64,000 bases of DNA from Phytoseiulus persimilis (GCA_037576195.1 CM075102.1:42776745-42840744); one strand, 5' to 3'. Counted from the first letter of the stretch, positions 22,491 to 35,900 are shown. Translations and numbers: made by a program. The notes: generated from the sequence alone by a model not told the origin.

Positions 22491-25163
22491 CCCAGGAGAT
22501 CTGATGTCGACGATTCATCAATAGTATTTTGCGATCGGCCCCACTTGACTAAATACACAGACTCATAGAATGAAGACTGCGCCTGCCACCTCTCCTGGCT
22601 CGGCGAATCGCATCAAGCTCAGAGTTCGTTTTGGAATGAGAGAAAGAGCGGAAACAGGACATATGGGCACAGGAATGAAAGAAATGCCTCCCCGCCCTGC
22701 AGCACATTGAGCAAATTACATAAATCTACTTCAGAGCGAGGCAACAGAGCGCTTTCCGACGACCCTCGCTGTCGAGGGTGGTCCAACTATTTCACTGGCT
22801 GAACCATCCCCGACATTCGTCCACTACATCTTTACCTGGCTGGGTCGTACAGGAAGTATTGTGCTCCTAGTAGAAGACCTCATTTCGAAACGATAGAGTA
22901 CTTCTCAAACTTCCCGTGTGCCTCTCCGAGCAGTCTGGATCTATCGAGCGGTTAGTTTCTGCCTTGACGTTCTGAAGTCGCCCGTCATTCCGTGTATGGC
23001 CTTTTCACACAGCTCAGGTCGTTTCATTCCGCCACCATAATGGTGGGTGATTTTGCTCCTTATAATAATGTGATGATGTGTCATTCCGTATCATTAGGGG
23101 GCGCGGACACCTTTTCACATATAACCTCTCGTCAGCTCACCTCATCCCATTTCACCCACGGCTGCGATCAGGACCGACGAGATGAGCGTAAACGCCCGGC
23201 CCCTCAAGCGACATTGTGCTGTGGCCTCCTATTCGATTCTAAGAACGGAACATTGAATTTTTTCGCTGTCCGAGGTCATTCGAAACCAACTCCGATCGAT
23301 TGACAGCTCATAGAGACTCTCTGGACCTCCACTGGGAGTCGAACTCGCATCTGTAGCCAGGAATCGTTCGTACGGGACAGGGGCTCGACAACGACTTTTG
23401 GGAGGGAGAACGACGTTTATTCGGTCACCTATCCGACTCGTCGAGGAGCGGGGGGCGCAAGACGATGCAAATGGTGCTTCCATGACTCAGCTTCAGAAAC
23501 CAGACGACGTTCCGGGGATCTTGGCGGATTGACCAGTCGCAGCTTCGAACGAAATTCACGAATGACGAAGCAACGGGGCGCGCGCTTCGCGACCGCTCTA
23601 CGTTTCAGGCAGTTGGCCGCTCGTGTAGGTACCTGAAGCAATAACGATTGAATGAGCTTTTGTCCTTCCTATCATAGGATCAGCTGGCAGCGACAATCAT
23701 CCGGAACAGCGAGCCGCGCCCACACAAGATTCGTATCGATTGAAGCTACTGGCTGCCCGCTCCGCTGGTCTGCTTGCTCCGATTGCCTGGCCACGCTAGG
23801 GCCGGCGGACTCCCTTTCCGAAAGCTTCCTGGAAAACTCTGCCCAATCGGTGAGGACAGGGCAGAAGCAACACCCGCTCGACCTCCGCCAGCTCGAAATC
23901 TCCCATCGGGCTGCACTGAGCAATCGAAGACACCGTCGAAAATGAGAGTTACCGAATGCAGTTCCCCAGGGACGGTGCCAAGCTGTCTCAGCCAGATTCC
24001 GCTACGTCCAATGCTGATTAATGGCGTTGGCAATGCCGGCGGCTTCCAATTGTTTGAACAAATTTCCATATAGGCGTGCGTCTGTCGTTCACTCAGTCCT
24101 CCCTGACCATCGTCGATCAAATCGCTGGATGCCAACGGTGCCAAGTGAGCGTTGGTCGCTGCTGGTAGACGCTTGCCACGCGTCGGCTCTCGCTCCGCGC
24201 ACTCTCATTACCCGAGAGGAAGAAAGATGGCGGCAGAAACTTCATCACGGGGCGCATCGATTCATAATCCGACCTCGGCAAGCGTGAGCTATTCTGCCCA
24301 GTCGTCGGAGGGAGGCTCGACGCGGAGGATGGAGTTCGAGGGAACTCTGAGCGGCCCGATATAACGTGCTTCATTCAAGTGAGATAACAATCGGGGAAAA
24401 ATTGAATCGGTGGAGAGCTATGCTGATTGCGAGAGAAGCTGGACGACCTTCACGCAGGCTCTGCACGGTCCACGTGTTCTGGACGATCTCGCGGCACTCG
24501 ACCAAGGACGTTCCGGGACATTCTCCCTGCGTTTGTCAAGATCATCGGCTTGATAGAACCTTCCTTATCCGGAGGCTCACGTTCTCGATTCTTGTTTTTC
24601 CTGCGAGCAGATCCCTCCCAGTTCAAGCTTTCCCCGCTTCTGAGCGCTCAAGGCCACGGAAACTTAACGACTTCGAGAATCGGGTATCCTTGGTATGGAA
24701 TGGAACGGTATTGTGGTTTATCGGCCCGAGTCTGGTGTTCATCATACATCTCATGTCGATCATATCAACCTTCCGCGTCAGACGCTGTCAAGCAAGTCGT
24801 TGGTCCGCTCGTCCGATTTTTAGGCGTCGTCTTTCCTCCCGATCCAATAGGAATCCCGGGAAGAAACTCCGATACATGACATTTGTGACGGTGTGGCGCT
24901 GTTCCCCGTAGAGCACCGACTGATGTCTCTTTTGAACTGTATCGGTTGGAGGAATCTCACCGCGAGTGGTGTTGGTTGGTTGATTGCAATCGACACCGCG
25001 GGCAACAGAAACCACCGATCCCAACAGAGCCGCCACTAATAACAGCTTCCTAGATCTCCCTCACAGTTCTTCACGATCGTTCTCGAGCCTGTGGATAAGC
25101 CACACGTTTCGGCTCCTCACTTCTCGTCTAATTGCAGAGTCCAGATTGCAGTCCTCTGCCAAA
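22491..25163. other. No convincing gene; possible 3' splice sites near 25.06-25.14 kb
   Basis: A 132-codon minus frame lies at 23746-24144 and a 181-codon plus frame at 24366-24911, both unrecognised. Two strong plus-strand acceptor-like sites (GATCTCCCTCACAG ending at about 25067, and CTCGTCTAATTGCAG ending at about 25138) open into different frames that stop within 50 codons. Confidence 0.35.
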
Positions 25164-25979
25164 TCATCGTGTGGAATCGATTCCCGTTCGGTTCACATTG
25201 ATCATCAGAATCACGAACGTTATTCGCAAAGATTCCATTCGGGGGAATATTCGAATTTCGACGTCGAGTGTCGGAACCCCAATGCTCCTTAGCTTGACGC
25301 GCTGGACGACTCTGAGTAAGATAGAGCTCGGATCCCCTCTGAGGGACCAGGGTCGTTGCCTAAGAGTGCGGAGCTTGAGAGAATCGCTGCGTCTCAAAAA
25401 AAGCTGTCTCGGGGACTCGCCTCGCGGCTGAAAACAATATCCACCTAAGATCACAGGACATAACCGTACGCCCGTGCGTTCGTTCGACATATAGGACGCG
25501 ATGGCCTGCGTCTCTTCTAAGGGAATGATCTCGAACCTAATCAGGTTTGCGACCCATTCGGGTTCCGGCCTCCCTCGGTCGGCCTGTTCTCGTTCGATTT
25601 GGCCTCGGGCGTGATCAGATATTTGTGTTTGATTTATATACATGATGTATTGATGATGCTCACAGTACACCGCCGTGGCAAGGCGGGCGATCCGAACTCT
25701 GCTCGCCGGCCCAGCGAAGTTCTCGCTTCGGGCGAACTGACCACGAGGGTAGAGCTCGACCATTATATTACAATAACAATGAAGATGACGACGATGATGA
25801 TGTATGATGAGACTCCGATCGACAGCCGTCTGACTCCTTGCCGCCTCTCTGGACTGGCGAAGGTTCCGAGAACAAGGATCCAGGTTTTTGGACTGGCTCT
25901 GTGAGTGATCGATCTCGTAGCAAACCCGCTGGTTCCGCAATCGCAATTTCGAAGTCAATACGAGATTGATCCCCATCAT
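25164..25979 (-). CDS. Long anonymous open frame (271 codons), product unknown
   Basis: This is the longest frame in the window that is free of simple repeats. The composition is mixed and not obviously repeat-derived: ARGQIEREQADRGRPEPEW in the middle, and alternating hydrophobic and charged residues near the end (LDVEIRIFPRMESLRITF). No signal peptide, transmembrane segment or known motif is evident. A start at the MMG pair is assumed and no core promoter is obvious upstream. Shorter plus-strand frames (25132-25431, and 25139-25292 behind a good acceptor) compete for the same bases, so one of these readings must be false. The length argues mildly for function. Confidence 0.2.
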   Translation of the reverse strand: MMGINLVLTSKLRLRNQRVCYEIDHSQSQSKNLDPCSRNLRQSREAARSQTAVDRSLIIHHHRRHLHCYCNIMVELYPRGQFARSENFAGPASRVRIARLATAVYCEHHQYIMYINQTQISDHARGQIEREQADRGRPEPEWVANLIRFEIIPLEETQAIASYMSNERTGVRLCPVILGGYCFQPRGESPRQLFLRRSDSLKLRTLRQRPWSLRGDPSSILLRVVQRVKLRSIGVPTLDVEIRIFPRMESLRITFVILMINVNRTGIDSTR

Positions 25980-27685
25980 ACCAACCCGATTCGTCGCGGA
26001 TTCCGGGTCATTATTACTTCGTGTAACATGAAATTAATTCAGACTCAACGAGCTGGATGAGTCCACGGCCAATCCCCCGGAAGATCGTTCGAGCGAACGA
26101 GAGAACGATCGAGTAGTGGTAAATTAGATTATCAGATACAAATGAGCAGCAGTGTGCAAGATATCGCTGGTCTCCGACGCCAGCACAGAATTATCGAGCG
26201 ATACCGAGAGATTCTAGAGGGCAGCGCAAGCTTCGATGTGAAGAAAGAATGAAGAGAGAATAAGAGCTCCTTTGATAGCCGTCATCCATTTTGAAGTTCG
26301 TGTAATCGACTGAATCTGAGCAAACACTGAATAACTCTCGCAGGAGAGCGATAACAGACGATGAGTGGATCCGAGAGCGAATCCGCCAGCTTCCCGAGCG
26401 TCGATGGAAGACTCCGTGAATTTCGGTCGGTTTTTGTAGACTCGGGGCCTTTGAGGGCCAAGAGCATATCGCCCAACTTCGGGAAGTCCAGGGCTGCTTG
26501 TCGACGCTGGAAATTAAGTTCTGACAAAAGCTGAACAATGGAGTCCATGACAAGGTGCGTCCACCACTCAAGATCCCGTGGTCGTCCTTGCCCGTCTCGT
26601 CGACGCGGATCGAACCTACGAGAGACATCGCGAACTCCCGTTCGATATTTAGAGATGGATCATCAAACGTGGCCTTCGATTATCGAGTTCATTCGTGTCA
26701 ATGCCCGCCAGTCCGCCAGCCAGCGAGAGAGCGAGCTAGTCAGCCTGCCAGGTAGATTGCCGAGAGCTGGAGCAGTAGCAGGAATCGCGAAAGCCAGGGA
26801 AGGCTGTTGACCTCGCCTACGCTAGTTCAAGCGTCTGTTGATAGGATGCATTCATGCTAGGGTGGACACGTAGAAGGATGGGAACACTGTCGGGAGATTG
26901 GCTCGAATACCGATCGATGAGATGAGTGAACAGATTGTCTGATGGACAAATGAGTGAGGCATTCAAACGAGTGCACTGATTCCAGGATCAATGGAACGAA
27001 CGACGGAAACTGAGTACATCTTCTGCGCACGGGCGCCGCTCGAGCTGCGGGCATCGGAGTACTCTCCGAAGCAGAACTTTATTCCACCAGAGAAAGTATT
27101 CGATGAATCACTCTTGAGCGCGAGATGGATCGGGCGATTCCAAGAACGTGCACTGGAATCGGAGAGGTCATGCGCTCACAAGCTCCATCGTGATTTACAA
27201 TTTTTTGTTTCTATTTCTGAGACGGAGTTTGAAAAGTGATCGCGTGGAGCGGTCTGTATCAATCCATGAACCGCCTCCCACAATCGATCTTCTCAGCGTC
27301 GAATCTCCGACTGATTCGAGTGCGTTCGTTAACATTTTCATCGCTCTCCGAGTGTAGTCTCACGAGGTAAAACATGCAATATCTTCGCCCCAAGAAGCCT
27401 CCTAGCCCGCGCAAACATAGGCTCCCGATATAACCGTTGGAAGTGTTCTACACAATGAGCGTCGCGTCGCGCGGGACATCCGAAACGATACAGGCTGCTA
27501 AAAATGCACTGGCAGAGGTGGACTCAGGCTGTCACGGATTGTTGCGGCTTTGTTCAAACGAGATAGATGCATCTATTCATTCTCGCTCGAGAGGAAAAGA
27601 TGAGAGCTCGCAACCCTCAGCGGGTTCCCAATTATACTGATAATGATAAAAAAAAATCTATTGTCCGCCTGCGTGCGTGCCCGCT
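25980..27685. other. No convincing gene
   Basis: The minus-strand frame 26191-26628 (145 codons) and overlapping frames are unrecognised. CAGCCAGC-type words occur near 26710. There is nothing else to report. Confidence 0.45.
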
Positions 27686-27709
27686 TGCCTGCCTGCCTGC
27701 CTGCCTGCC
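27686..27709. repeat. (TGCC)6 microsatellite
   Basis: Six perfect TGCC units, preceded by decayed GCGT/GCCC words. Confidence 0.96.
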
Positions 27710-27741
27710 AGTCAACCAGCCGGTCGGTGAGATAGATAGCC

Positions 27742-27766
27742 GGGTGGGTGGGTGGATGGATGGATG
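27742..27766. repeat. GGGT/GGAT tetranucleotide tract
   Basis: Three GGGT units pass directly into three GGAT units. The plus strand has four closely spaced G runs and could form a G-quadruplex. Confidence 0.95.
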
Positions 27767-30700
27767 CCCAATGCATGGACCCAGATAAAACTGGGATTAA
27801 AGCCTCCAATTCTCATTCAAATTCTGAGTCAGCAATTCACACAACGAACCTGTCCGGATTGTTTTAACGACCACGGTCCGAGAATTAGCGCGTCCGAACG
27901 CAAAGGTTCTGTGCACACGGTCGCGGTCGCTGTGGCGGCCGCCGTCAGGCGATGTGGGAAGCGCTTCCGAAAGAGGAACAATATCGCTATCTGTAACTTA
28001 TATCCTAAGTTCATTACTGGTTGCACCATCAGGGTTATCACCAGCGGAACCAGCGGCATCCTGCCGCTTCAACGCTACGATTATCATAATCGTTCTTGAG
28101 CCTGACCGTGATTCGCGATCATCGCTTCCGATTCGGGCGCAACGGATCTAAGAGTTTAGAAATATCGAAGTGATTTCGCTCTCGGGGTCTCATTGTGAAG
28201 TTCAGTATGTGGGGCTCATGGTTTCGCTCAGAGCCGTAGTATGATCGATCGCTATCCGGCACCTTTTTTTTCAAAACCCCAATAATTAATGATCGTGATT
28301 CCTCTCCTACTCGTGTCTCAGCCGAGGCAGGAATGGTATTGAAAAATAACTCATCATATCAACGACATTGGCCACGTCAGCAACAATATTATTAGGAAGC
28401 TGAGCTGCACCGTTGTTATCAACGGCCACGGGAATGACACGAGAAGCAACGCCAAGAACGGAGACGACAACAACAAAAGCCACAGAAACTAGATCAGCGG
28501 CGGCGAATATCCTCCCTCCAGCCAGGAGCGAGAGTTTCAAATATCACGGAGCAAACGGAAAACCGACAAAAGCGGACAGAGAGCTGAGAACGCTCAAGAC
28601 TTTTCAATTTAGTTCCAGTTTTGGTCTCTCATTGTTGGTTATCCCGACGACTGAATACATGCTCACACATTCTCGCGAGGAACATTGGTTTGCCGTCGTT
28701 TTCCATCGGCATTGACATCGTTCCACTTAATGATGAAGAACATGATCGATTCCAGATCGTGTCCCGAGATACGAGGCATAGGGTACGCGGGAGGTACAGA
28801 TGCTTGAGCTCATTCAACTGTTCGAAATCGATCTCCTTCCGTTCTTGTATCATCTGCCGAATCGTCAGCGACATTTCAAATCCGGCAGTGCTCCGTAATT
28901 CATTCCGGACAGAAAGTTGCGCGGCCATCTCATTACACGTTCGAACGACGAGCAGCTTCAGTACGGCAACGGACCGCCCCGATTTGTGTCTATACTACAT
29001 AGGCGTTGAATGATAGCCGACGAACGAACGAACGATCCCAGCTCTTTCGGTCGATACAACGTGATTTTGATGGGATGACAGCTGACCGAACGAGGAACGC
29101 GGCCAGAAGCTCAGCGAAATGCAGAAGACGACGACGAGATAGAATAATGAATTAGCCATTAAGGAAACGTCAACACCGGGGAGAAACGATGTTCGAATTG
29201 AAATTGAACATGGCTGTGTCGCTTCTGCGACGTTGGCAGTGGCCGCTACGGACATTTCGATCGTCGAGCACCTCCAACGTTTCGCGGCCACAAAGCGCCA
29301 TGTTGGACGCTTTTCTGACTCGGCGGCCGGTTGGCTCGCTCACTGGCTGGCTGGCAGGAAAGCAGGCAGGCGAACTGTGTGCAGCAGAGATGAGTGATCG
29401 ACTAGTTTTCTAATGAAATGTTCCGCGATCCACACGGACGCGTCGTCGATGACGACCGCTCAGACGATGGGAGTAATTGACATTTAATTGAGTCGAGTCG
29501 TCCTCGGCTAAGAAAAGAAACGTTCGAGGCGCTTCGACCCACGTCGCGACGGCGCGCGTGTCAACCACAACTTGTTGAAACCACGACAACAGTAACCCAC
29601 GCGCTCGGTCCGCACGCTACCCGTGTTCAGGAATCGTTGCGCTCCAAGCCGGGCTGGTTCCATCGATCGAAAACGGGGCGGCCCGACTCATGCGTTGTTC
29701 AATTAGCTGGCGAACGCTCACCTCGTGAATGTTCGGAAGAGCAATCATATGGCGTTACTGCAACGGCGTCGAGACTCTCGTGGCATCCTCCAAGGATTCG
29801 AGTTGCCGCCCACAGTTCATTAGGATCGCCTTAATAGAAAGAGGGAAATCAAAGAGATTCGATCGACGGGGCCAGCGATTGCACGAAGAGGGAAAACCTG
29901 TAAACGATCTAATACCCGACAGACGTCCCACATGATTTTCATCCTGGCCACAAGAGCGAATCTTTGCTGCATCGTCATCAAGAACAGAATTATCACAAGA
30001 CAAACAAGAGGAATGAGAAAAGTGGGAGAAAAGAGAGACAGAATCAACCGTCGACCGAACCAAAGAACAGAGCGGCAAACGGCCGTGAAGAATCGAATTT
30101 TGACGAATTCGCTGCCATGACTTGCGCCTTCGATAGTGGTTGGTGCCGCTGCCGATTTATTATTGGGGACCCTCCGACCGAAAGCCATCGGCCTCAACGC
30201 CCACGGACTCCGCTCAGAACACTGCGAAACAAAACATCAAATTGCCAACGAACACGACGGCCAACAATTTTCCGCCTTTCCAAACTTGCGGCGAACTGGG
30301 TGAAAGGCTGCGCAAACCCGTCATTTCCACGTCCGTGAACCCTGTGACCCTTGCGGGCTGGTAGGCACTCTCTAGAAGTCAGCGGACTGGCCAGCGAGTT
30401 AAATACCACTCAACTCGGCAATTCGAGTCACATCGTTCAGTATTATACATCATGAGCTGTACTCGCCGCCACAACTCTCTTCAGGTGACGTCCACCATTT
30501 TGGGGCTAACGTTACGAATTTGTCTGGGGAAGAAGCTGGCGATAGAGTTCTCGCGGAGTTCCATCCTCGCGCTCGGAGAAAATACTGTCTTTAACTCCTT
30601 CGAATTGGGCGGAGATCCGAGGCGGTCACGATTCGCGAGACTTTCTCTGCAACGAGTTAGAGATGACATCGTAATTAACAAACAAGCCGCACCGGTTGGT

Positions 30701-33551
30701 CGCCGTTCATTTGCTCGGGTCGACTAGGACAGCGGCTGCGTCTATAGCTAGCTTGTCATCCGTAGCCGCCCGAACAGCCGATAAGAAGTGAGGCTTTAAT
30801 TGAGAGGTGAATCGCTATTACTTCAAAAGGGATGAGCTCCACACTCCTACTAATTATAATAACATGATTCTCATCGCAACCGCCGCGTCTGTGAGTTGCC
30901 CTGCTCGCGTGCGCTGGGCGCTCTGAATAGGTGTGTCGCGCCGAACCCGTCCTTTCGCGCGGGAGCGGGCGCGACATGTTCGTCACTTTTCTGCGGCGCT
31001 CCGAAGCCATCCTTGGCATGGTACCGGGAGCTCAGAGCGTGGCCGCGTCTTGCCTCCGGAACGCAGTGAAAGCTTTCCCATTGCCTTCATTTTTCTCGTC
31101 CTGCGGCTTTTGAGCTTTCAGATGATGACGACGACGAAGACGTTCCATCTACTCATGCAGGTCGTTGTGGTGATAGCGGTTATAGCGACGGCCACGGTGG
31201 CGGCAGTGGTGGTGGCGGTGGACGGAGCTCAAAGCTTTCTCGTGATCGTCCCCGTCGAAGCAGCGAGGCGGCGTCAATACCTCCACCAGCAGGCAGCCTT
31301 CCGTCCAGCTTGCCGCCGGTCTCGTTGTATGCATTCTTCGCTGCCAGGCTAGGCCGTTAGACAAGCGGGCGAGAGAGCAAGCAATCAACGAGCATACAGC
31401 GAGCAACCGACGAACTAGCCAAGCGCCAGTCGAGCTATTAAACTTCTTCCCTCCCTTTCCTCCTCGCCCGACCGACCGACCGTTTTTACGTCTGTCTCCC
31501 CCCACGTTTGACGACTACCCTCCATGAGAGCGGGTAGGGCGTATGCACGCCCCCTCTCCCCCCTTCGACCCCGAATAGCTCTATTCAAGCCTTTGCCCGA
31601 GTCTCCACCTGTTCTTGCCGTTCGAGTTGCTCGGAGAGGCCTTCATTTCAGCGGAACTATTTCAGGCATCGTCTTCGTTCTTCCCCTCGACTCATTCCGA
31701 ATCTGGTGGGAAGACACTGCTAAGAGCTTCCATTGGATGTCGGGACAAAGTTTTGCTCGCATTCCGTTGGTCACGCATCAACATTACGGAAACGTGACGC
31801 CAGTTTTTTCCAGGTATGCGCTCGCCATTGTTGCGCCGCGAGTGTCTGCTGTGGCTCCAAACTGCTCAGATGCTCGAATGGACGACCCGCAGAGGCCAGC
31901 GGCTGTTCGTGGCATACTTGCCGCAATTGCTGGGAACGGGTTAGGAAGGCTCACACTCGGAAGCGGTTCGGTGTTTGCGTATGAGTTGAACGTTGACACT
32001 GTGGGAGAGAAACTAGTTGGACCGTTTCGTGCAACGAGTCGGAAAACGCATGCGGAACCCACCGAGGATTCCGTGCGAATTCCACGCTAACGTCCAGCGC
32101 GGATCGAGCTTCATCGGAGCGAAACCAGGGAACCTTTTATGAGCTCGGGATCTCGGCTGAACTCTAAATGAACCTGAGTTCGATAGCTTACGTTCCAATA
32201 AGAGACCGTTCAGGAAGATTGAGCCGAACTCGATCGACTGCTTAATAAAAGTGAAGCGAATCGAGGTGAGACAAAAACTCCAGGTCAATGGTTTTTGCTT
32301 CATAGGGATTTGCAATCGCTCGCTCAGGAGACTTGTGAGCACAGACGATCTGACTGGTCTAGCCTGGTCGCCGAACGAACGACCGGTCGGTCAGACGAGT
32401 ATTCGGAAGAATCCACGCGTGTATTTACTGCTTTCCGCTGCTGTTGTGCTGCTCGCTTGTTTATACATTGGATAAGCTCAAGTTCAAGCTCTCCAGGATT
32501 CGTCCCGGTTATACAAGCCGGGATGTTTGTGCAGCGGCTCAGCCCGGGAACCTCGTCTCTCCTCCTCTTCCATTCTCGTCTTCGCTCCTTTTCTCTCTCC
32601 TTCGTCTTGCAATCAAAGTGCTTGGTCAGCTCGCTTGTCTGCCTGCTAGCGCCTTCCTGTGATAGTTGATTCCATTCGAGTGGATTGACGAATTTCCCTG
32701 CCAGTCCTCGGAGAGCCCTCCGGCCGGCAAGCCAAGGGGCGATATCCGCACCGATAAATCGTATTCTATCGGCTCGTTATCGAACGAGCACTTGCTGACT
32801 AGAGGCATCGTTTCCGTCCATATATTCCCATTGTGGAGCTCCAAGTTTCGGAAATAAAACATAAGGTTTGAACACCTGCCTCCGGTCTGCATGGAGCTTG
32901 CCCGGAAGGAAAAAACGCTCGCAACAAACGAGGGTATAGAACTCCAGTCTGGACTCGGTCGCAGAAGACTGACCCAGCTCCTTGCACGGATCTGAATAGG
33001 AGCCGCGACCACGTCCCTTGCGAAAATCGAGAGATTCCCGTTTCATTCTCGATCCGCTGCGAACGACGAAAACCGGCACTCGATAAACTTTCAGGAGTAT
33101 CCGGAAGCTCCGACGGGACAGCAGACATTCGTCTCTACTACCTCCAAGTGTCATAACACCTCAATGCTCAGCTCCGAAAGACGTAAAACTAGGAGTGATC
33201 CAAAAATAACCCATTTCCGTCCCCTGCATTCCGTCGGTGTAATGAATGTGAACTTGTTCATGGTACTTCGGGGGGAAAACTGTCCTCCGTAAGCAGCGCG
33301 ACCTGGGCTCGACTGGCCTGTTGACTCTCTTCACTTCCGATTCTCTCCGTCTTTTGCTTGGTTTTAGCAATATTCTGGTTCGAGGCAACGACGGAATTTT
33401 CCGGCTCCGTTGACCAACGAAATTTATTGACCGCCGGCGGCTGCCGTTCCTCCGGTTTGTATTTGGTCCGCTGACGGACTCGAATGTATGCTCACATGCG
33501 GCAAAGATGATCGCCATTTAATTCAAGAAAACCACCCGTTGACTATTATGT
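27767..33551. other. No convincing gene across almost 6 kb
   Basis: Only short or overlapping frames are present. A GATTAAAG box at about 27795 with TCAGCA 35 bases on could be a weak core promoter. A TTAAATA box at about 30399 precedes an ATG at 30452 that opens 91 codons with a possible early donor (CTTCAG/GTGACG). Neither is strong. Minus frame 29820-30197 has a hydrophobic patch (LIPLVCLVIILFLM). Confidence 0.4.
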
Positions 33552-33565
33552 CGGCCGGCCGGCCG
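33552..33565. repeat. GGCC palindromic tract
   Basis: CGGCCGGCCGGCCG is a perfect self-complementary run, followed by CCAGCCAGCC. It is short but could form a cruciform or local hairpin. Confidence 0.92.
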
Positions 33566-33760
33566 CCCAGCCAGCCCATATTCTCGTTCAACTACTAGCT
33601 TGTCTGAAAATTCCCCGGCAGCTGGGTAGCAAGCCGAGCAGCGAGCCGTCTGACAGAGCATGAGCCAGCAGGAACAGCTATCCAAGCTCAATCGGGATTT
33701 AAAGCCCGCTGTTGGCGTTCGAGGGGAGTGTCTGTTCGTTCGCTCGTTCTTTCATCTTTT

Positions 33761-33780
33761 CGCTCGCTCACTCGCTCGCT
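33761..33780. repeat. CGCT/CACT tetranucleotide tract
   Basis: Five consecutive tetranucleotides of CGCT or CACT type, embedded in a longer TCGT/TCTG-rich stretch. Confidence 0.88.
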
Positions 33781-35900
33781 GGTTCGTCTGTTTGTCCGTC
33801 TGTCAGCTCGGCTGGCCGTCTTAGTGGGTCTCTCGCTCAGGAGGGTGCTGACTGCTTCATTCCGCTAGACTCTGGTCCCAGAAGGAGAGCACGTGTTTAC
33901 ACATGTCGGAATCAATCATCCATCTTCCGATCCGCCCTTCCTCAGCCGAGCGATCGGAACATCCATCAGCCCATCAATGAGTGAGTCAATCAAGGAGACT
34001 CGGTCGATTAGCAATCAGTGGCTATCGACCTTCTTGGCGTGGTTGACCCCGTGGAGCCCCGAATGTCAATTCGGGGACCCCCGAGCTCGAACACGAGTTA
34101 TGAGCGAGAGATCGATGGATTCGGCTCGCACTCATGGATGTTTGTTGACATCGGCAGCTTTGGATTCGTCACCAGAAGCTCCTTGACCGAAAAACATGAG
34201 TCTCGGTCTCACACATACAGAGGGAGGCTGAGCTCGCCTTCCGAAAGCTCCAAGTTTGAATCGCCCGCTTCGAAAATTCCGTGTCGATTCGTCGGAATAA
34301 GACAGCGGGCTGAGAGTCCACAGCAAGAACTCCAAGGATGGAGTTTCAGCCAGCTGGCTCCGCGATTGTCCTTTTCGAATCAGTTCCGGTGCGCTCGAGC
34401 AAATAAAAATCGGTCAAGTTTGCATCGATCCTTGTGAATCTGCTACTGTGCAGGGGCCAGCAACGTATGCGATCAAACCGCGAACCCTGCTGATCAGCTG
34501 ATTTCATTTTTCTTTTTCGTGAACATGTGAGCCGTGATCGAGAAATACGCCAATGAGCTCCTCCGATTCCAGGGAGCACAGTCAGCGATACACTCATAGA
34601 GACCGCCGAACGGGCAGATCAGACCACAACCACCATAACCATACTCGACCACAGAAATGTTTTGGAAACCCGGAATGCTGACGGTAGCACCTGACCACAG
34701 AGTTTCAAAATTTTCCTCCGATTTCGCGGAGCGACCAAAACATGTGGCGAGAGCACTGACCGCCAGGTTGACGGACGATAACTTTCATAGCCTCCGACTC
34801 GTGCTTAGTGGTCTCAGCGCGTTTCCTGCTCCAAACCACGCTACTTGCGGTTTAAAGTAGTCGCCCCTGGAGATTACACTTCCTCGACGCCTTCCAGCGG
34901 CTGTTGTCACCTGAAACAGAAACTTCCGCACTTCCCGACGGTCCATCCCGCGACCCTGTCTGCGGGGAAAAAAAAACAATTGTCTGCGCCAGCCGGAGCC
35001 CCGCGGCTCTGTTCGATAGGAGGTCGGGTTTCCCCGGACCCGGATAACCGTCCACAACGTCGAACAGAAGAGATCGAATAATCGAATCCCTGTTTGCAGG
35101 TTTTGGATGTCACACAGGGTTCGCGGGGTCTCGTCGAGTCACCCACCGAGGGCTCAGGTGACTCGTGGGATGATCCCTGCCTCCAGTTGCTCGTCCAACT
35201 GCGGCGGAGGTCTCCGATGCAGATGGGTAGTTTATGTTTGCAGACGACCGAAAAGGGCGGACGAGAGTCGGATGCAAGGGTCGGTATGTGGGAATCCGAC
35301 GGGCGCCGCTAGAAGGGCGACAACAACGACCAGGCCCACAAGAGAGGAATGAGGACGCCAAGGAAGGAGCCTATTTGAATGGAGAGATCCATCAGCATAG
35401 CACTCGATCATAACGTTGGCGAGCACCAACATTCAGTCCTTGATGAACGCGATACAAACTCGCTCTCCGGAAAGGAAAGCTCCCATTATGCAGAATAGCG
35501 AGTGCATGTGCGTGCTCGCTCGTCGTGCGTACACAGCCGGAGAGCGGCGTCGTGCCTCTTCGCCGGCGCGCGTCTATGCGCCGCCAAATGACGGCACACG
35601 CGCGCTGAATGCGTTTTGTTCATGGTTGGCTATTCTACCCCACCCCCCTCCCCTCCTCCTTTCCGAATCGTCCGCTCCCTCAAGAAGTTGTGGCTATCTT
35701 TGTCGCCATCATCGCCGTCGTTGTTGCTGCTGTTACCGCGTCTCGGATCATCATCGCCGTCAACATCAACAAGATCGTGATGATGATCATCGACATTGCC
35801 GCAGATGACGAGGACTTCGGACAAAACTAGACGACTCCGTCGCGGGGCCTAGCAACACGACCAATGAGCGCCGGTCGGTGCGCCAGCAGGTTCGAGTTCT

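Noticed and set aside
26590..26625. B-box-like word on the minus strand suggesting a tRNA
   Set aside because: The T-stem does not pair and there is no A box at the right distance.
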